The notes under the pieces: generated by a model
Database searches by the model: none
What the model was told of the DNA's origin: nothing
Seen by the model: the letters and a program-made list of their open reading frames with translations, nothing else
Assembly: GCA_002432555.1 (NCBI GenBank)
Contig: DJFO01000373.1
Span: forward strand, 672-5,789
Direction: 5' to 3'
From: Marinagarivorans sp. UBA5870
GTDB taxonomy: Bacteria > Pseudomonadota > Gammaproteobacteria > Pseudomonadales > Cellvibrionaceae
DNA length: 5,118 nucleotides
Translations under genes and position numbers: made by a program
In this document: one piece after another, positions 1 through 5,118 of the stretch
How the letters are laid out: each line of letters starts with the position of its first letter
How positions within the stretch are numbered: the stretch's first letter is position 1

Positions 1-25
1 AACCAAGCCATAACACGAGAGCCTC

Positions 26-29
26 AAGG
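26..29 (+). promoter_or_regulatory. Ribosome binding site of the phosphoribosyltransferase gene
   Basis: AAGG lies 7 bases before the ATG at 37 and is the best Shine-Dalgarno match in the 36 bases available. It supports that ATG as the start. No upstream promoter can be judged because the window begins here. Confidence 0.5.
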
Positions 30-36
30 CCGCCCC

Positions 37-612
37 ATGGAAAAACAATTTATCTCCGCCGACGAACTTCTACTGGATTCATTCCGCTTGGCGGAACTCA
101 TTTTCCAGCGGGGGTTTTATCCAGACTTTATCGTCGGTGTTTGGCGTGGGGGCGCTCCCGTTGGTATAGCCGTACAGGAATATTTGGAATTCATGGGCGT
201 GCACAGCGACCACATCGCCATACGCACCGCGTCCTACCATGGAATCGGCCAGCAGCATAAAGACGTAAAGGTTTTCGGTTTGAACTACGTGATCGAAAAT
301 GTCAGCGCCGATAAATCATTGTTGATTGTCGACGATGTCTTCGACTCCGGGCGCTCATTACAGGCAATCATCGAGCAGATCCGGGCGAAAGCGGGAGCCA
401 AAGCCCCCAGCACGATTAAAACTGCCTGCCCCTGGTATAAACCGAGCCGCAATGTCACCAATTTGACGCCGGATTTTTATGTGCATGCGACCGATAGCTG
501 GCTGGTGTTCCCGCATGAGCTGAAGGGATTGAGTTTAGCGGAGATAGTGGCGGGCAAAGGTTCGGAAATCGGCGATATTCTGTACCGGGCGATGCGCCAA
601 ACCCCGAAATAA
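37..612 (+). CDS. Purine-type phosphoribosyltransferase (hypoxanthine/xanthine PRTase-like)
   Basis: This 191-residue protein is a type I phosphoribosyltransferase. Such enzymes join a purine base to PRPP, giving a nucleotide and pyrophosphate in the cytoplasm. The PRPP-binding signature is clear at residues 95-108 (LLIVDDVFDSGRSL), with paired acidic residues followed by the phosphate-binding DSGRS loop. An earlier VWRGGAPVG segment (35-43) fits the pyrophosphate loop. Near the C-terminus, WLVFPHEL (155-162) resembles the W-x-x-FPWE motif of the COG2236-type hypoxanthine/xanthine PRTases rather than classic Hpt. I infer purine salvage; the base used cannot be read from sequence, so no symbol is given. 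The ATG at 37 is preceded by AAGG (26-29) at 7-base spacing, which supports this start. No signal peptide or membrane segment is visible. It converges on ispF and is probably monocistronic, although its promoter lies outside the window. The reading frame is intact. Confidence 0.88.
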   Translation: MEKQFISADELLLDSFRLAELIFQRGFYPDFIVGVWRGGAPVGIAVQEYLEFMGVHSDHIAIRTASYHGIGQQHKDVKVFGLNYVIENVSADKSLLIVDDVFDSGRSLQAIIEQIRAKAGAKAPSTIKTACPWYKPSRNVTNLTPDFYVHATDSWLVFPHELKGLSLAEIVAGKGSEIGDILYRAMRQTPK

Positions 613-661
613 ATTCCGCCTCGCCGGGCCCCATTCCGTGCAACCAAGTTCGCGGCAGCCT

Positions 662-680
662 TAGGGCACCAGCGCCCTAC
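662..680 (-). repeat. REP-like short inverted repeat, copy 1
   Basis: The two 6-base arms TAGGGC (662-667) and GCCCTA (674-679) are perfect inverted repeats around a 6-base loop. The outer bases extend the stem imperfectly. Read on the minus strand the element begins GTAGGGC. It lies in the gap between the convergent phosphoribosyltransferase and ispF genes. There is no T-run on either side, so it is not a standard intrinsic terminator. The 5' GTAG followed by a hairpin resembles REP elements mobilised by RAYT (TnpA-REP) transposases, but that assignment is inference from architecture alone. Confidence 0.45.
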
Positions 681-721
681 GCCAAGCGCTGATCGACTTC
701 GCATCGACATACCCCGCGGGC

Positions 722-745
722 GGGCGACCACAAGGGTCGCCCTAC
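722..745 (-). repeat. REP-like short inverted repeat, copy 2, containing the ispF stop codon
   Basis: GGGCGACC (722-729) and GGTCGCCC (735-742) form a perfect 8-bp stem around the 5-base loop ACAAG. Read on the minus strand the element starts GTAGGGCGACC, sharing the GTAGGGC opening and orientation with the copy at 662-680. Its TAG (742-744) is the ispF stop codon. No T-run follows on either strand, so a role as a classic intrinsic terminator is not supported. The hairpin could still protect the ispF mRNA 3' end or help to separate the converging transcripts. Confidence 0.55.
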
Positions 746-1221
746 ACCGCTTCCAGCAGTACAGTTGCCAGGGCCGCTATGCCCTCTTCCCGGCCGGTAA
801 AACCCAGTTTTTCGGTGGTGGTGGCTTTTACATTAATTTGTTCGACCGCACACTGCAGATCCTCTGCAATTTTTTCTCGCATGTACGGAATATAAGTGGC
901 CATGCGCGGCTTCTGCGCAATGATGGTCATGTCCGCATTGACCACCCGGAAGTGCCTGGCCCTGATTTTGGCCATCACCAACCGGAGGAGCGCGCGACTG
1001 TCGGCATTGGCGTAGTGGGGATCCGTATCGGGGAAATGCTGGCCTATATCGCCCAGGGCGGCAGCGCCCAGGAGCGCATCGCACAAGGCGTGGAGCAATA
1101 CATCACCGTCCGAATGGGCGATCAACCTGTGCGTGTGGGGAATGACCACTCCCCCGATAACGATTTTATCGCCCGCCCCGAATGCGTGAACGTCGACGCC
1201 CTGACCTATCCGAAGATTCAT
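742..1221 (-). CDS. ispF: 2-C-methyl-D-erythritol 2,4-cyclodiphosphate synthase
   Basis: IspF converts CDP-methylerythritol 2-phosphate to methylerythritol 2,4-cyclodiphosphate, releasing CMP, in the non-mevalonate (MEP) isoprenoid pathway in the cytoplasm. At 159 residues it has the usual family length. The metal-binding residues are present: D10 and H12 in GQGVDVHAF and H44 in the [21 protein letters not shown] segment. The strongly conserved [18 protein letters not shown] block (131-148) follows. The enzyme is normally a homotrimer with its active site between subunits. The ATG overlaps the ispD stop codon by four bases (ATGA, 1218-1221), and an AGGA sits 9 bases upstream at 1231-1234 inside ispD. 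This indicates translational coupling with the gene for an earlier step of the same pathway. The TAG stop lies within the inverted repeat at 722-745. The frame is complete. Confidence 0.97.
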   Translation of the reverse strand: MNLRIGQGVDVHAFGAGDKIVIGGVVIPHTHRLIAHSDGDVLLHALCDALLGAAALGDIGQHFPDTDPHYANADSRALLRLVMAKIRARHFRVVNADMTIIAQKPRMATYIPYMREKIAEDLQCAVEQINVKATTTEKLGFTGREEGIAALATVLLEAV

Positions 1222-1928
1222 AAATTATTGTCCTGCGCCAGGCTCTGCTGCCGGAGGATTTGTTCGGCGAGCCACAGATCCTCCGGCTGGGTAACTTTAA
1301 TATTGTCTCGCCGGTCGGGCACCAACAATACGTCTCCGCCACAGTATTCGATTGCCGATGCTTCATCGGTAATTGGAATTGCATGCGCCAACGCCGTTTG
1401 CAGGGCATGAAAGAGCGCGGACACAGAAAACATTTGCGGCGTGTGGGCAGCCCAAAGCCCGGCGCGGCTGACGGTGTGGGCGATCTGCTCGCCGTCCGCT
1501 TTTTTCAAAGTATCCGCCACGGGCGCGGCCAGAATTCCGCCGCAGTCTCGCGCCTGAACGGTTTGCATCAGCCGTTCGATGCAGTCGATGCTCACACACG
1601 GTCGCGCCGCGTCGTGCACCATTACCCAATCGCCCTGGCAGCCTTGATCCATGAGATATTGTAATCCGCGCAGCACTGACTCCGCCCTTTCGTTACCACC
1701 GGTGACGGTCACGACGCGCGGCAGCGGCTGCAGCCGCGCAAAATGGGAATCGGTCGCGGCTAAAGCTACGACTATGCCCTGCACCTGCGGCAGCGCGGAA
1801 AGTTTTTCCAAGGTAATTTGCAATACGGTTTTGCCGGCGAGCGGCAGATATTGTTTGGGAATGGCGGTGCCCATACGCTGACCCGATCCCGCCGCGGGAA
1901 CCAGCGCCCAGACCCTGCCGGTGGTCAT
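1218..1928 (-). CDS. ispD: 2-C-methyl-D-erythritol 4-phosphate cytidylyltransferase
   Basis: IspD transfers CMP from CTP to methylerythritol 4-phosphate in the MEP pathway, two enzymatic steps before IspF. The 236-residue length matches the E. coli enzyme. Visible motifs are the nucleotide-binding loop [10 protein letters not shown] (11-20) with R18, PKQY (24-27) with K25, GGNERAESV (77-85), VHDAARP (104-110) with D106, PVADT (136-140) with T140, TPQMF (163-167), TDEASAIE (187-194) and [10 protein letters not shown] (209-218) with K211. By alignment in my head, R18, K25, T140 and K211 correspond to the catalytic or substrate-binding residues of the E. coli enzyme. Its ATG overlaps the ftsB TGA stop by four bases (1925-1928). 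I see no good Shine-Dalgarno just upstream, so translation probably depends on coupling to ftsB. Its own stop overlaps the ispF start in the same way. Confidence 0.97.
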   Translation of the reverse strand: MTTGRVWALVPAAGSGQRMGTAIPKQYLPLAGKTVLQITLEKLSALPQVQGIVVALAATDSHFARLQPLPRVVTVTGGNERAESVLRGLQYLMDQGCQGDWVMVHDAARPCVSIDCIERLMQTVQARDCGGILAAPVADTLKKADGEQIAHTVSRAGLWAAHTPQMFSVSALFHALQTALAHAIPITDEASAIEYCGGDVLLVPDRRDNIKVTQPEDLWLAEQILRQQSLAQDNNL

Positions 1929-2227
1929 AAATTGCCGAGAGCTTTTTTACTAGAAGCTGGTTGGAGCACCATAAAAAAAGTTTCACCCTTGCGGATCATG
2001 CCGAGGTCGCTCCGGGCGCGCTCCTCCAGGGCATCCTGATTATTTTTCAAAGCCGTTACCTCCGCTGCCAGCAGGCGGTTGCGCTCTCGCAGACGGGCGT
2101 TCTCGGCACTTTGTTTGGTGATTTCACTGTGCAATTGGGTGAGATTCGCAAAACTGCCTTCACCGAACCAAAGGCGACATTGCAAATAAACCAAAACGAC
2201 AATTAACACTGCGATCAACCATTTCAT
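1925..2227 (-). CDS. ftsB: Cell division protein FtsB
   Basis: FtsB is a small bitopic inner-membrane protein that joins FtsL and FtsQ in the divisome and helps to activate septal peptidoglycan synthesis. From the start chosen here it has 100 residues, close to the 103 of E. coli. A short N-terminal tail leads into one membrane segment (about residues 4-20), followed by YLQCRLWFGEG, which matches the E. coli WLQYSLWFG region position for position. A coiled coil follows (about 30-65, rich in E, R, L and N), then the conserved ALEERARSDLGMIRKGETFF block (66-85). The start is uncertain: an in-frame ATG at 2240-2242 adds five residues and has a better placed AGG (GGCAGGCAGGA just upstream). The ATG at 2225-2227 fits the family N-terminus better. 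The gene follows the eno terminator by about 26 bases and overlaps ispD by four. Confidence 0.93.
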   Translation of the reverse strand: MKWLIAVLIVVLVYLQCRLWFGEGSFANLTQLHSEITKQSAENARLRERNRLLAAEVTALKNNQDALEERARSDLGMIRKGETFFMVLQPASSKKALGNL

Positions 2228-2253
2228 ACTTGCATTCTGCATTCCTGCCTGCC

Positions 2254-2283
2254 AAAAGAAAAGGTCGGCGCAAGCGCCGACCT
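2254..2283 (-). terminator. Rho-independent terminator of eno
   Basis: Read on the minus strand, AGGTCGGCGC-TT-GCGCCGACCT (2262-2283) is a perfect 10-base inverted repeat, in practice a 9-bp GC-rich stem with a 4-base loop. It is followed directly by a T-rich run TTTTCTTTT (2254-2262). It begins 24 bases after the eno stop codon. The T-run is present only in the minus-strand direction, so it should act on transcripts coming from eno. It lies about 26 bases before the ftsB start, separating ftsB-ispD-ispF from the upstream genes at least partly. Confidence 0.88.
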
Positions 2284-2307
2284 CTACAGCATAGTCCTTT
2301 TTGTCGA

Positions 2308-3645
<1,338 letters not shown>

Positions 3646-3666
3646 TCAATCATCCGGCGGTTACGC

Positions 3667-5118
<1,452 letters not shown>

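Noticed and set aside
477..731. Minus-strand frame overlapping the phosphoribosyltransferase end and the intergenic gap
   Set aside because: It runs antisense to a clear gene, is Arg/Ala/Gly-rich with no domain, and its remaining part covers the repeats; no ribosome site was seen.
722..742. Hairpin after ispF as an intrinsic terminator
   Set aside because: The stem is good, but no T-run follows on either strand, so the standard criterion is not met.
838..1410. Plus-strand open frame of 190 codons opposite ispF and ispD
   Set aside because: It spans two well-supported antisense genes and their overlap, and its translation is low-complexity with no family resemblance.

Overview
This window reads as a core chromosomal segment of a gammaproteobacterium. 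The clue is gene order: on the minus strand, running from high to low coordinates, it carries pyrG (C-terminal part only), kdsA, eno, ftsB, ispD and ispF. That order is typical of gammaproteobacteria of the Pseudomonas/Cellvibrio type. The proteins resemble their Escherichia coli counterparts motif by motif, and KdsA implies a lipopolysaccharide-bearing (Gram-negative) cell. Base composition looks moderately GC-rich and even throughout. I cannot name a genus from this sequence.

Layout: positions 37-612 (+) hold a stand-alone phosphoribosyltransferase of the hypoxanthine/xanthine type. Positions 613-741 are a convergent intergenic gap with two short inverted repeats, both beginning GTAGGGC when read on the minus strand. 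Positions 742-2227 (-) hold ispF, ispD and ftsB, tightly packed with two 4-base ATGA stop/start overlaps. Positions 2228-2307 hold a strong rho-independent terminator for eno. Positions 2308-3597 (-) are eno. Positions 3598-3666 are a short gap with a perfect 8-bp tandem repeat. Positions 3667-4515 (-) are kdsA, four bases after the pyrG stop. The 3' part of pyrG runs from 4520 off the right edge.

The genes cover basic functions: CTP synthesis (PyrG), the Kdo precursor of lipopolysaccharide (KdsA; Kdo activation also consumes CTP), glycolysis and supply of phosphoenolpyruvate, which KdsA consumes (Eno), divisome assembly (FtsB), and two steps of the MEP isoprenoid pathway (IspD, which also uses CTP, and IspF). 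The phosphoribosyltransferase faces the other way and is probably a separate purine-salvage unit.

I found no mobile element, CRISPR array, tRNA, rRNA, defence system or novel multi-gene system. The points worth a second look are small: the REP-like hairpins, one of which supplies the ispF stop codon; the terminator that splits the cluster between eno and ftsB; the repeat in front of eno; the ambiguous ftsB start; and the replacement of the usual truD/surE neighbourhood after ispF by a convergent phosphoribosyltransferase.
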